From Pyrenopolyporus hunteri (lineage: Eukaryota; Ascomycota; Sordariomycetes; Xylariales; Hypoxylaceae), in contig CADCXC010000038.1 of NCBI GenBank assembly GCA_902806595.1, positions 124,001 to 188,000 on the forward strand: a stretch of 64,000 bases of DNA, written 5' to 3'. Each line of letters starts with the position of its first letter. The first letter of the stretch is position 1. Below the pieces are notes generated by a model. The model saw nothing but the letters and a program-made list of their open reading frames with translations, was not told where the DNA came from and did not search any database. A program made the translations under genes and the position numbers. Shown one piece after another: positions 1-11,561 of the stretch.

Positions 1-2
1 GG

Positions 3-569
3 ACGCCGGGACGCTCGCCGCATCACTCGGTCAAAGTTCTCCCGGCTACGCCGACCAGCACGTCGTTCCCGTCCAACATCCGCCTCGTGCGCGGGCCTGC
101 GCTCGCGCTCACCTTCAACGAAGGTATGCCTTCGTCCAAGTCGGCGCTGAACCCTCCCGGCTCTCCTAACCCGTTCGCGTCCAACAACAACAGCAACACC
201 TCGGTGCTGTTCGCCAAGCGCAAGCGTAACCTCTTCAAGGGCCCCATGCTCTCCATCGGCGGCTCGCCTCGCAGCGGCCCCAACTCCAGCAGCCATAGCC
301 GGAGCGCGAGCGCGAGCGGGTTAGGGAGGAGGAGCGGCGAGATCACGATCCAGGAGGAGGACGAGGAAGCCGAAGAAGCCGAAGAAGCGATATGCGACGT
401 CGAAGCCGACGAGGACGTCGAGGAAGTGGAACAGTTCAGCCCCGTGATGCAGGCGCCCGGAGAAAAGGTCGAGGAGATTTACGAAGGCGAGACGGACCCC
501 AAGGATGTCGCGCTAGACGCCGCCGCCGACCTCAAAACCGTCGCCGATGGTGGGCGACGTGAGGGGTGA
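3..569 (+). CDS. 3' end of an unrecognised protein gene (partial)
   Basis: The reading frame is open from the first bases of the window to a TGA at 567-569, so this is the C-terminal part (about 188 residues) of a gene that starts to the left. The visible protein is low in complexity: a Ser/Pro/Asn-rich stretch, a basic patch (KRKRN) that could be a nuclear localisation signal, a second Ser-rich tract (HSRSASAS), and a strongly acidic tail with many Glu and Asp residues. No catalytic motif or known domain is visible. This composition is usual for disordered tails of fungal nuclear or cytoskeletal regulators, but I do not recognise the protein. An internal GTG at 87 is not a credible start. 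A further upstream exon and intron structure cannot be seen. Confidence 0.6.
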   Translation, partial: TPGRSPHHSVKVLPATPTSTSFPSNIRLVRGPALALTFNEGMPSSKSALNPPGSPNPFASNNNSNTSVLFAKRKRNLFKGPMLSIGGSPRSGPNSSSHSRSASASGLGRRSGEITIQEEDEEAEEAEEAICDVEADEDVEEVEQFSPVMQAPGEKVEEIYEGETDPKDVALDAAADLKTVADGGRREG

Positions 570-1450
570 TGACTTGATGATACCCTGTGATAGCATAACA
601 CGCATTGTAGTAGAGCGAGTTCTTGTTTTTTTGCTTTTTGAGGGTGCCGACCAACCAACCGTATTGTCATATGCATACCTACCTACCTACCTATCTACCT
701 ACCTAGCTAGGTACCCAGATATCTACGCCCTCTCGGGTGGTTTAATTCTTCTTCTTCAGACTGTCGAGCGAGCAGGCGGATGATGCAGAGGGGCGGCTCG
801 GCTCGGACTATACAGTCCTATTGTATGATTGGTATTTATTTTTCGTACGTTGTACGATATTCGAGGGAGCTGGCTGTATACATTAGATGGTGTATGTCTT
901 ACGATGACTCCGTTTCCGGGCTGTGCATGTGGTGTAATTCGAGAGAACCCTATCGCTGAAGCACGAGGATTCCTACTTACTTAGGTAACTTAGGTATGTC
1001 CGTGGGAGCGTTCGTGGAATCCAGCTCGGACTCATGTCTCGCAACCTTGTATTGCTATTGCAAGTTCTTATAGCTACAACGCAGCAAAATCACCAGAGCT
1101 TCAGATTTTGAAATTCGATCTTACCGTCTCATTCATTTCTTACCCTTACACGTAGATGCGGCCACGTCTTGACATAGTGTTCTTCACATTGGGCGAGACT
1201 AACAACGCTAAAAGCTTCGACGTGTAGGTTGGGGTCGAATTAGGTAGGCTAGACGAAGCATTTTAGAGGATGCTTCTCATCTAGGTAGATACCGGCACTA
1301 GCGTTTAAGAGCTTAAGCTGGACCTTAGAAGCCGGCTACTATGTTCGCAATTAGCTATTATATTAGAATAATGAGCTATATTAGAATGCCCCCTTCTCGG
1401 TGCTTCCACTAGCCCCCATCTAGGGAAGAGACCCTATCACCTCGACCCGT
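570..1450. other. Intergenic region, no gene seen
   Basis: This stretch lies between the stop of the partial gene and the stop of the small secreted protein gene, which converge on it. It holds a CCTA tetranucleotide run at 677-713 and AT-rich sequence with many TATA-like words. No reading frame with protein-like composition is present on either strand. Confidence 0.6.
677..713. repeat. CCTA microsatellite
   Basis: Imperfect tandem TACC units end in a CTAGCTAGGTA palindrome. It is one of the dispersed CCTA/TAGG tracts that recur through the non-coding parts of the window. Confidence 0.85.
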
Positions 1451-2127
1451 CTAGTCGGGCAGGCTGGGGTCGCCGGCTCGCACGAATCCGGTAAACTCTC
1501 CGTCGTACAGCTTCTGGGCCGCGTCGGTCAAGAGACGGATGCGGTACATGTCAGACTGCTCATCGAGCAGATACGCCCACGTCGTGAAGTTGTTCCACCC
1601 TAGGAACGTGCCGGCCTGCCGCGTGCCGTTGGGGTAGTAGTGCCAGTGCGGCTCGATCGGGGCGCCCTTCGGCACGTTCTTCACGAACACGAGGCCGTCG
1701 TACTCGTGGTAGAAATACTCGGATATGCTGAGAGGTTGGTACTCGCCATCCACGCTCACGGCTAGCATTTCCGCGCTACCGAAGACCTGGCATTGTATCC
1801 GAGGGACCGCCGCGCCCTCCTGGGTATATATGCCCAACTATAGAACGCGATACGACGTTAGTGGACGGGTCATGGAGACGGGGAAACGCCGGAGGTCCCA
1901 TACCCAGCCGAGAGCGACGGACACGTCCGAGATAGTGGTATAGCTGGCCCTGTTGCCGTCGACGTCTTTCCCGGTCGAATCGGCGAATATGCTGAACGGC
2001 CCCGCGACGCTGGACATTTGTCGAAAGAACGGCCAGTTGCTGCACGTATTCTCCTTGGGAACGACGGTAACGTCAGGGATGGCCCCGACGGCCGCCGCCA
2101 TCGAGAGCGTAAGGAAGAGCGGATGCA

Positions 2128-2128
<1 letters not shown>
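1451..2128 (-). CDS. Small secreted protein, function unknown
   Basis: The model has two exons, complement(1451..1837, 1904..2128), and gives 203 residues. The intron (66 nt) starts GTATGG, ends CTATAG and contains a CTAAC branch site. The ATG at 2128 was chosen because it is followed by a clear signal peptide (hydrophobic core LFLTLSMAAAVGA); a longer frame would translate a GA/CT dinucleotide repeat that fits a 5' leader better. The mature part has two cysteines (ENTCSNW, IQCQVF), several aromatic residues and an HWHYYPNGT segment with an N-glycosylation sequon. I do not recognise a family. It lies just outside the transporter gene of the cluster and is transcribed in the same direction, but nothing shows that it belongs to the pathway. 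It could be an ordinary secreted protein or an effector-like protein. Confidence 0.65.
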
Positions 2129-2158
<30 letters not shown>

Positions 2159-2160
2159 GG
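2129..2160. repeat. GA dinucleotide repeat in a 5' leader
   Basis: About 14 GA units lie on the plus strand immediately upstream of the ATG of the small secreted protein gene. On the sense strand of that gene this is a CT-rich leader, a common feature of strongly expressed fungal genes. Confidence 0.8.
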
Positions 2161-2250
2161 TTACAGCCCTGCTCAGCAAACTCGAGTGAGGAATCGTTGA
2201 TGCAATTCAGGAAGAAGCCATCGTGAAACTGGCGGAAACCACACCGCCTC

Positions 2251-2256
2251 TTTATA
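2251..2256 (-). promoter_or_regulatory. Putative TATA box of the small secreted protein gene
   Basis: TATAAA is read on the minus strand about 125 nt upstream of the ATG at 2128, followed by the CT-rich leader. Position and sequence fit a TATA element; there is no direct evidence of use. Confidence 0.4.
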
Positions 2257-4370
2257 GTCGGACTAGCAGACCCGGAGAGGACGGAAGGTCGCCTCTCCGC
2301 GTAGAGAAAGCATCGTGAGACCCCTACTATTATCCCGGCCATCTAGGAAATCCCGAGGAGTTCGCGTAGCTTTGCCCTATGCCTAGGACTATCCCATGTA
2401 ACGTTGATGCTATGCCAAGCCTCGACACGAGCCGGCGTGATCTGACGCTACTGGCCACGGAAACTCCACGGAACGAACCCCTGCGGAGCACAAATGAACT
2501 CTTTGCGGCGCAGTAGTTCAGCTACGCCCAGCCCTACGAGTAGCGGACCCAAAAGGGGATTCGCCGCATGACCCTAATGCTTATATGTACCTATATGCTT
2601 CCTTGAGGCCTTCGTTGGAAATCTCGTCGAATAGGGGTTCGATGTGCATCTATGCGGTCGGGGAATCTAACCCTATACCGACTTCGCCCTAGTCTAGCGT
2701 CCAGCGCTACGATACCTTCAACTCAATCAATACCTTGACGTCGGCGCCGAAAAGTAACTAGGTGCAAGTAGACAGCCTACTAGATATTTTCCGTCGACGG
2801 ATTACCGTTAGGGCTGAGATGCCGTTTCTCGGTCTTCCCTGTCGTCCTTGTCATCCCTGTCGTCCCAGACGTGACTCTACCCTAACATTCATAACGTAGG
2901 TACAACTAGTACGGAGCGAAGGGCTTGGATTCGGACAGCGGTAGTAGTTCCCAGGCCTTGCCTTCGTCCAGCCTACGTTGCCGTACGCTCACCGCGCCCT
3001 TTGCGCCAAGAGCGCATATAGTATATCATCGTTCGATTAATTTGATATTCATATTCCCAAGTTCATGCCGGACGAACCCCCCGGTCGAAAGAGTAGAGCC
3101 GTGACGGCGGACGCGGATCCCAGTCCGGACTCATTCCGCATATGACCTTCCCGCTTTAGTAGGAAGCAGTATGGAGAGCCGTGGTAAATCGAAATAGGTT
3201 AATAGGTCCATGGCTCGGTCTCGGTCATATTTGGCGTTAGAAAAGTGATATGAGATCTCGCATCAGGATCGCCTTTCGGTGCAGTGATTGCACGTTGGAC
3301 CGTACGAAGATAATCTGACAGCTATTAATCAAGGGCAAGACGAGCTGAGTCTACATAGTATATAGCTTTACCGACGCCTAGGTAGGTATTATACATATGC
3401 GTACCTATTATAAGGACGCTGGGAGCTCCCTTTTCTATATAGACACAGCACGTTTGTCAGTTATACGGTGCTAATTCGTGGGCGATCGGTTGTTCTGCAA
3501 GGCCCCTGCTCAACAGGTACCTACCACTATCATATACGCTAAGCCCCTAGAGATATAGTGAGGTATCCGCTATAAATTAGGCATCCGTTCACCGTAGTTC
3601 AGCGCATCTAGCTACCCACCCATAAGTCGGTCAACCGCCGGTCCAGGAGTCCAAGTCCTATATCCCTTAACGGACCAAATGACCGAATCCGCTACAGCAC
3701 TTGATCGTGAACATTAGGTACCTACCTACCTACCTATACAAGTACTCGCTTAGAGAACAGGTAGATACGCGGCGCAGGTCTCTGTCCGTACCGCTCTATA
3801 GCTATCCGCGAGACAATAGGGGCCGTATTCAATTACGTAGAAGCGAGCAGCGCCGCAAGGAACTGGGAGTCAGCGTCTCAATTACGATGGGGGGAAGGTA
3901 TTCAGGATTTCCAGCCAGTCGCTATATTAGGAGAAGGGCTCTGTCGTAATCGCAAGCGCAGCAACTACAGCAGCGCCACCGATTTAGCATCGTCAGACAC
4001 CATTTCTTCCGTCGATACCGGTCGAAGGGACAAAAATAGAGTATCAGGCTTTTATAGCGCGAGCTATGTGCTATCTAGGTAGGTAGGTACTTCTTTAATT
4101 AAACATTAGGATGAAAAAACCAGCCCCTCGCGGAATCTGTCGCGGGGGAAAATGAGTCGCCCCGCGGAGTCCGACTCCCGACCGTACGGATTTTTTTAAG
4201 ATCTAATTTCTACGATGCTAACTTTTCTACAACGCTAACTAGCCACGAACAGCTCTGCGAATCTTCCTAGAAAAACCCAGTCCTAGTTACTAAAGGAATC
4301 CCCTCCTCGTCCGACCGGACACCGTGTCCCTGTCGGAAGAGGCCAGTTACGTACACTCTCTCCGTGCTTT
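2257..4370. other. Long intergenic region, no gene seen
   Basis: About 2.1 kb separates the promoter of the small secreted protein gene from the stop codon of the ABC transporter. Stop codons are dense in all frames and there are many TA-rich words. Short GGTA/TACC runs occur around 3716-3736 and 4077-4090. A frame at 3701-3949 starts inside a CCTA run and has no protein-like composition. I see no RNA gene or transposon remnant. Confidence 0.6.
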
Positions 4371-7300
4371 TCAGTTCTTCTTCCACTTCTTGACCTTCGT
4401 GAGGTAGGTCAACACGATCACGGCGGTGTAGTTAAAGGCGATGAACCCGATGAAGATGCCGACGTTCCTGTTGCGGTGCACGAAGTCGTAACCCCATTGA
4501 AGATACTATATATGGTTAGGACGTTAGCCGACGACGACGACGACAAAGTCGCGAGGATTTGGCGGTAGAGGAACTTACGTATGACTGACCGTCCTTGTAA
4601 CGGCAGTACTGGCACTCCGACGTCGCGTCCGGATTGAGCAGGAAGCCCGTCGCCGTGCGCAGGAAGTCGCCCGCGTAGTCGCCGCACGTGGTCCCGTTCG
4701 GCGGCTGGAACACCGAGGCCTCGGAGGGGTCGCAGGTGATGTCGAGGCCGTACAGGATGTCGGACGTGACGCCCTCGCTGAGGTAGAAGAGCGGCGAGAC
4801 GTTGTAGTACCAGCTCCAGCCGGAGGGGGTGACGGGCTTCGGCGACAGGGTGCCGGAGAACAGGTTGACGAACATGAAGAAGAAGCCGTTGGCCATGAAG
4901 GCCGAGTTCAGGCTAGGCATGAGGGAGGCGCATAGCTGCGCGAGGCTGTGGGCGAACACGGAGAAGAGCTCGTACATGAGGAAGCTGTAACCGGCGCGCG
5001 CCGGCTCCGTGAAGTAGCCCACGGGGAAGTACCACAACAGCCAGTACACCAGGCTCGTGATGAACGCGTACGGCAGCTCGATGAGGATCGACGGCACCAC
5101 GAAGCAGAGCCAGCTGTACGTCTGGCTGGCCTGCTCGCGCAGCGTGAAGATGTCGCGCAGCGCCACGAAGCGCGGCTCGATCTGCAGCCCCAGGGGCGGG
5201 CCGACGATGAGGGACATGAAGGCGGAGAAGATGCGGTTGTACGCCCCTCGTTCGTTGTTCCCCGCGTTGAGGAAGGTCAAGCCGTTGAGGAGAGCGTTGC
5301 CGACGTTCATCATGAGCTTCGAGACGAAGTAGTCCGGGTCTCTCCAGTAGTAGAGCCAGGTTCGGCGCATGGTCTCCACGAATTGTACGTACAGCGGCAC
5401 CGCGTGCGTGCGCTCCACGGGCGGGGGCGACTTCGCGTTGTTGGTCGCGGCGTTGGCTATCGCCTTCTCGCGCAGCGCGTCGCGGGCCGCGCGTTCGGGG
5501 CTCGACTGCCAGATGACGGGATATTGGGCTTTCTCGTCGCCCGACTCCGACGAGCTTCTCACCACCTGGATGAAGTATTCGGCCGGGTTCTCGTCTTCGC
5601 CGCAGGGAGGGGCGGAGCCGGAGCGAGCGAAGTACTCGAGCGCCGTCGAGCACTTGTCACCCAGCGGACCGTCGTACGCGAGCCGACCCCCCGGAACCAG
5701 AAGCACCAGGTGGTCGAAGAGCTCGATCAGCTCGGCGGCGGGCTGGTGAATTGTGCACAGGACGGTCTGGCCGGAGCCGGCCAGCTTGCGCAGGAGATAG
5801 CCGATGGTCAGGGCGGATCGCCCGTCGAGACCCGAAGTGGGCTCGTCCAAGAGAAGGATATCCGGCCTGGCCGACAATTCGACGCCGATGGTCACCCGTT
5901 TCCTCTGTTCCAGGTTCAGACCTGCGCCGGGAACTCCGATCAGGGCATCCGCGATATCTTCCATCTCCAGCAATCGGATGACGTCTTCGACGTGGGCGTC
6001 CTTCTCCTCGTCCGACACGGTAAGGGGCCGTCGGAGACGCGCTACCATCTGCAACGCTTCCCGGACCGTCTGGGTCGGTAGATGGACGTCTTGCTGTTGC
6101 ACGTAACCCATGTATCGGCGGAAGGACTTGGGCAGCGGACCGCCGTCGAGGAAGATCTCCCCGGTCAAGGTTCCAAACTCTAATCGTCCCGCGAGCGTGT
6201 TAAGAAGCGTGGTCTGCAAGGTACATCATTAGCATATATAGCCGTATCCCCGGGTTTACGTGACCACGTACCTTGCCCGCGCCCGATGCGCCCATCAAAG
6301 CAGTCAGCTGTCCGGGCTGCACGAAACCTACGTGAGCAGATCTGTTAGTCTCTGCAGATGCCGAGGAAACGCTCCTGTCGAGAGTTGAGTAGTCGCGGAC
6401 GAACTTACCGTTAAGGTTATCCAAGAGACGCTTCACTTCGCCGCCGACTTCCAGTTCAAGAGTAATGTTCCTCCATGCTAGCGTCCGCCCGTTGTGGCTC
6501 GACACAGAATGCGAATGGTTATGCATCGCTACCTGTCCGGCGGGGGGGACGTCCGCGTCGAGATCCCCCTTCTCGTGGTCCGAGACGTCAGAGCTCGTTC
6601 CCGAGGGCAATTCCTTCGGATTCTTCTTGTAGAATATGGTGGCGAGTCGACCGGCAGGGAGCTTGTAGCGCTCCATCCCGATTCTGAGCATTGTCACACC
6701 CGTCAGCATATATACATCGGTTATAATCGAGACCTGGGGGCTTAGGAGTCGCTTACCCTGTGCATAACGCGAAGAAGGCGAAGAAGGCGGCATTTATGCC
6801 AACGTTCCTCCAGAGATGCGATACGTGGAAATCGAATTGCTCGCCTACGTAAGCCGCGCCGGACACCAGCTCCTGGCCCGGCGAAGACCCTTGAACCGCG
6901 CACACCTGGTTCCCGATAGAGCCGTAGCCCGGCCCGCTGGGTGCCAGGTCGCCCTCGCTGCAGGTGTAGCTCAGGTCGCCGAACTCGTTCACCATGGCGG
7001 ACTCGTACGCGTAGTAGAGCGGCTGCAGATCCGATACGATATTAGCATATGGCGGGTAGGCCCTCGGCGATTGAGTGGGAAGGGAAGGGAAGGGAAAGGA
7101 AGGGATGCGGTTGCTTACGTTCAAATACTTGATCCAGAAGAGCCATATCTGCATCTGCGGACCAGGAACGTATAGTCCGGTATACAGCACGAAGACGTTG
7201 AACATGATGCCCACGGGCAGCACCGCACGACCCATGTTCGGCGACATCACGGCGATGGCGCGGAACACCATGGAGAGGGCCATGTGCTCGACGTAGACGA

Positions 7301-9231
7301 TGCAGAACCAGGTGAAGAACTTGTCCGCGGACCGCTGGAAAGCGGTGAGGAAGTATTGGGGAATGTTGTAGGCGATGGCCACGACCTTCCACAGGGCATC
7401 CGTGAGCACAAGTCCCAGGGCGTAAGCAAGAGGGCGGTAGAAGCGGTACCGCTTCTGGCGGATGACCAGCGGGCGCTCGGCGAAGCTGTTGTTGAACTCG
7501 CTCATCGACTGCAGGGCGGGCACCAGAACCGAGTTGAACAGAGCCGAACCGAGGATGAAGAAGGCCTGTGTGGCCCGGGGCTGGTCGCGGAAGAGCGTGC
7601 CGAGAACCAGGCTCTGGACGATGATGGTAAGGGCTTCCGTGACCCACGTGTTCGTGTCTTTGGCGAGAACTCGGAACTGGCGCACGCAGCACTCGAAGAT
7701 CTGGCGGTACAGGGGCAGCGCGTACACCGTTCTCCTGGGCCCCGGCGTCGCGTTCGCGGCCTCCTCGCGCTTAGCGGCCACGCTATCCTCCACGGTTTTG
7801 TAGTGTCTGCTCTCGCGGAACGCCTTCTCGAACTGAGCAGCCGTGGTGGGGACGCGGAACTCCCAGCCGTCGCGCGGCTTGCGCAGCTCGGGTTCGGCCG
7901 TCATCGAGTTCAGGAAGTCGGTGACGGTCGTGCGGCCGGAGCAGACGAACCCGAGCTCCTCGAAGTACGCCTTAGCTTCCGTGGCCTTGCCGTAGAAGAT
8001 CTGACGGCCCCCGTTGATAATCAGGACCTTGTCGAACAGAGGAACCATGGAATTGCTCCCCTGGTACACGCTCATGGCGGTCGAGCACCCGTGTTGGCGG
8101 GTAAACTCGCGCATCATATATATGAAGTCGAGAGCCGTAGAAGAGTCCAGGCCGTTGGTCGGGTTGTCGAGGAGGAGGACGCTGCGTTTCGTTAGCAAAC
8201 AGGCCACGCTTTCGTCTTCGATGCAGGTAAACAAAAGGGTCACGGATGAGACTTACTCGGGACACGTTGCCATAGCTTCGGCGAGCGAAACTCGTTTCCG
8301 CTCCCCACCGCTCACTCCGCGGATGGCTTCATTGCCGACCTTCGTTTTTAGTACGTGAGATAGGCCAACGCAGCTGGCTAGCTTCTCAACCGCGGCGTTG
8401 ACGGTCGCCCGAGAGGCCTTCGCGTCCCACGTGGCTCGGATAGCGAATCTGTCCGAGGTATCAGCAGGTGAATCTCAAGCATTTCGATGCTGATCGTATG
8501 CATGATTTATACGTATGTGTATATGCGTATGTGTGTGTGTATGTTTGTATGTTTGTGTTTGTATGTTTGTATAGTAAAACGGAAAAGGATTCGGATTATA
8601 ATACCTGAGCGTTTGTGCCACGGTTAGAGTCGGCAGATGGCTATCTTCCTCAGCTGTTCGTCGTTGTGGTTAGCCCGCGTTCCCGAGTTCTAGCATATTG
8701 GATTCATCCACGGCGGGCACGTTCACGTACTGCAGAAGGTCAATCTCACGCGGTCGGGGTCGCGGTCGTCAGCCGGACGGCCGCCGTACGTAAGGTACCC
8801 ATCCACGCTCTTGTACTCTTCGCGCATGTTCGCGATCGCTTTCAGAAAGGTGGTGCATCCGCTGCCGGGTTTGCCGATGACGAGCAGCATCTCGCCGCTA
8901 TCCAGCGACCCGGAGAATCCATGAAGAAGCCTACGAGAAGGCTCGGGCTGGCCGTACGTCCGTGGATTCGCGTAGTTCGCCCACGACTTGAGAGTAGACC
9001 AGACGGTCGGCGCAGCTTGGACCTATGTCAACGTAGCAGGCATTAGCCGCGTTCGAAAGCACACAAAGAAATGGCGAGAGGGGAAAAATGAGATGCTGCT
9101 CTTACTCCTCGACCGCTACCCTCAACGGTCAATCGATCGAATACGACCGAGGAACGGCTGCTCGTGGCCGACGAGTTGCTGGCGAGAAATTGCTGGACGA
9201 TGTCCTTGGTGGCTTCGCGTCGTTCGTCCAT
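4371..9231 (-). CDS. PDR-type (ABCG full-size) ABC transporter, PatM-like
   Basis: The model has ten exons, complement(4371..4505, 4579..6213, 6272..6327, 6409..6683, 6757..7022, 7119..8181, 8257..8448, 8605..8653, 8731..9022, 9106..9231), giving 1362 residues. The order is NBD-TMD-NBD-TMD, the reverse topology of the fungal pleiotropic drug resistance family, expected in the plasma or vesicle membrane. NBD1 has a Walker A with Cys in place of Lys (GKPGSGCTT, about 92-100), the signature VSGGE (201-205) and a Walker B with Asn (LLLDNPT). NBD2 has a full Walker A (GASGAGKTT, Lys773), a degenerate signature LNLEQRK and Walker B LLLDEPT. These asymmetries are normal for PDR pumps, which keep one catalytic ATP site. 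The two membrane domains are rich in hydrophobic segments. It opens the cluster and is divergent from the reductase. By family and position it corresponds to patM, so a role in product export or self-protection is inferred. Confidence 0.93.
8515..8575. repeat. TG/TATG-rich tract inside an intron
   Basis: A run of TATG, TG and TTTG units lies in the 156-nt intron between 8449 and 8604 of the ABC transporter gene and explains why this intron is longer than its neighbours. Confidence 0.7.
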
Positions 9232-10238
9232 GACGGGCGCCTGTGTGTGTGAATGAGCGTTGCATCGATCAGGTCAAGTCCACCGCCAAAGAATCGGGCT
9301 CTATATAAAACTGGACGGGCCGTTGGAGACTTTGATTGTGTCGATGTTTGCATTGTCGCGCATGTACCTTTTTGCTTATAAATTCCAGCCATTTCTAAGC
9401 TCCAGCCTGCGGTTTCCCTTCGCACGGGTACATCTGCTATGTATGCTGTCCAACTTGGGCGCTATTCACGCCTTGACACCGGAGGCTAACCCGAATTGGA
9501 AATCGCATACCAAGTACATGGAGTTACGGAAAGGGAAAGTGGGGGAGCCGCTGAGTCCCTGGGAACCGGCTGGCCAGTCAGCTTCGAGCGAAGACGCCCG
9601 ACTAGGAAATTTCGTGTAACGCGAAGAAAGAAATCAATCAAGTGAGATTGAAAATCTCAACGTCGGTCATTCCACGTCGACCGTATATACTGTGGTACGC
9701 GGTTGTGCTACACAGTACGGTCCTACCCACGTAGCTACCCACGTAGGTACCTGAGCAGCCTGAGGCATGTAAGGTCACCCACCCGTAGGTTATAGGTTAC
9801 CTAATGTAGGATCCCGCAGCGTACTGAGATAAGCGGCAGAGCACATGACCTCATCGTCTAGGTGGTACCTACCTGCACGTATTGTACTTACCTAGGTACT
9901 TAGCCTTGCTGCTGTGCGCCTTGGTGTTTTCGTTTGCTTGGTAACGCCAACTCCGCATTATTCGTTCAACGAATATACGGCCTTCTCACTCTTCTGTAAA
10001 AGCAAGGAGATCGCAATACGGCTAAACCCGAAAGGAGGTTTCGGAGATGATTATAAACCAAATATATGGAAAGCACATCATGCAGTCGCTTAACGTGGCT
10101 ATATGAAAGTGCAAAGCCCTAATCGTTGAGGGATTGAGTATTCGTTCTACGAGTTCGTAGAAGACGAATCGCAAGTACGGCATCTTCAATTTTCGATCCA
10201 ACATAGCAATATAGCAGCATAGCAATATAGCAATATAG
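9232..10238. promoter_or_regulatory. Divergent intergenic region between transporter and reductase genes
   Basis: The start codons at 9231 (minus) and 10306 (plus) face away from each other, so this stretch should hold both promoters. A TATATAAA word at 9302-9309 lies about 70 nt upstream of the transporter ATG and is a plausible TATA element. The region also contains several TAGGTA/ACCTAGGT words around 9730-9900. The open frame at 9260-9619 has no recognisable protein signature and is probably non-coding. Confidence 0.45.
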
Positions 10239-10292
10239 CAATACAGCAGCAATACAGCAGCAATACAGCAGCAATACAGCAGCAATACAGCA
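10239..10292. repeat. 11-bp tandem repeat just before a start codon
   Basis: The unit CAATACAGCAG occurs about five times, preceded by shorter AGCAATAT units from about 10203. The array ends 13 nt before the ATG of the reductase gene and so probably lies in its 5' leader. Confidence 0.85.
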
Positions 10293-10305
10293 CCCACCAG
10301 CCGCT

Positions 10306-11561
10306 ATGTCTCCCATCGACAACCCCGCAATACCCAAGGGCTCGACGGTGCTCATCACGGGCGCCAACGGGTTCATAGCGTCCAACACCGCAGACCAATT
10401 CCTCAAGTTCGGTTACAAGGTGCGCGGCACCACACGCAACCCCCAGAAGAACGCCTGGCTTGCCGAGTTGTTCGACCGCAAGTATGGACCCGGAAAGTTC
10501 GAATTCGTGACTGTCCCGGACATGGAAGCCAAGGGCGCGTACGACGAGGCTGTAAAAGGTATGACCATGACGGATACCTACGTACTTACTAACTTAGCTA
10601 CCTACCCACTTACCTGCACCTGTTTGCGAAACTCCAAGATACCGATTCTTGACTGTGGCGGAAACGAGCTGATTTGTCCGCGTTATCGACGCAAACAGGC
10701 GTCTCCGCCGTCGTGCACACCGCGACCAACTACACGATGAACCCGAACCCGCACGAGGTCATCCCCGGCAGCGTGGCGGGGACGGTGAATGCCCTCGAGG
10801 CGGCGGCCCGGGAGCCGAGCGTCAAGCGCTTCGTGCTGACGTCGTCCTCGGCTTCGGCGCTGATCCCGAAGCCGAACAACCCCGTGGTGGTGACGACGGA
10901 CACGTGGAACGACGAGATAATCGCGTACGCGTACCGCGACCCGCCTTACGAGCCTGAGCGCGCGTACCCCGTCTACGCCGCGAGCAAGACGCTGGCCGAG
11001 AAGGAGGCGTGGAAATTCGTGGCCGAGAAGAAGCCGGGGTTCACGCTGAACGCCGTCCTACCTAACATCAACTTCGGCGCTACCCTCGACTTGGCGCACC
11101 AGGGCCACCCTTCCACGTCCGGCATGGTCGCCGAACTCTTCAAGGGCAACACGGAGCCGCTAGCCGGCCTACCAGCGCGTACGTCGGAAACCAACCCCCC
11201 CGCGACGGTTTCCTATTATGTAGGATAAGCGGAAGTTCTTTAGCTAACCAAGAGCGAAAATCTAGAATACTTCGTCGACGTCCAGGACGACGCCCTGCTC
11301 CACGTCGCGGCTGCTATTCACCCGGACGTCCAGTCGGAGCGCATCTTCGCCTTCGCGGAGCCCGTCAACGGCGACGGGATCCTCGAAATCCTGCGCCGGC
11401 TGTATCCCAACCGCACCTTCCCCGCTAACTTCCAGAGCGACAAGGACCTGAGCGACATCGTGCCTCGCAAGCGTTCCGAGCAGCTGCTACGAGACATGGG
11501 GAAGTCCGGATGGACGAGCCTGGAAGAGAGCATTAAGAGGAACACGGAGGATATAGCGTAA
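10306..11561 (+). CDS. NAD(P)-dependent extended-SDR aldehyde/ketone reductase (Gre2/dihydroflavonol reductase type)
   Basis: The model has three exons, 10306..10558, 10699..11178 and 11266..11561, giving 342 residues. The introns start GTATGA and GTACGT. The second acceptor (TCTAG) was chosen because it lies 17 nt after a CTAAC branch site and restores the conserved block QYFVDVQD. The Rossmann motif is TGANGFIAS (about 18-26), and the catalytic pair is Tyr177-x3-Lys181 (YAASK). This matches the extended short-chain dehydrogenases that reduce aldehydes, methylglyoxal or dihydroflavonols with NADPH in the cytosol. It lies between the PatM-like and PatO-like genes, where the patulin clusters have patN, but PatN is a shorter classical SDR. 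A role in reducing a gentisaldehyde- or epoxyquinone-type intermediate is inferred from position only. The gene shares a divergent promoter region with the transporter. Confidence 0.88.

Noticed and set aside
4948..6081. 377-residue open frame on the plus strand
   Set aside because: It is exactly antisense to the second nucleotide-binding and membrane domains of the ABC transporter; the translation is Arg/Val/Glu-biased without motifs, as expected for a shadow frame in GC-rich coding DNA.
9260..9619. 119-residue frame in the transporter/reductase promoter region
   Set aside because: No family signature and no splice or start context. It covers the expected promoters of both divergent genes.
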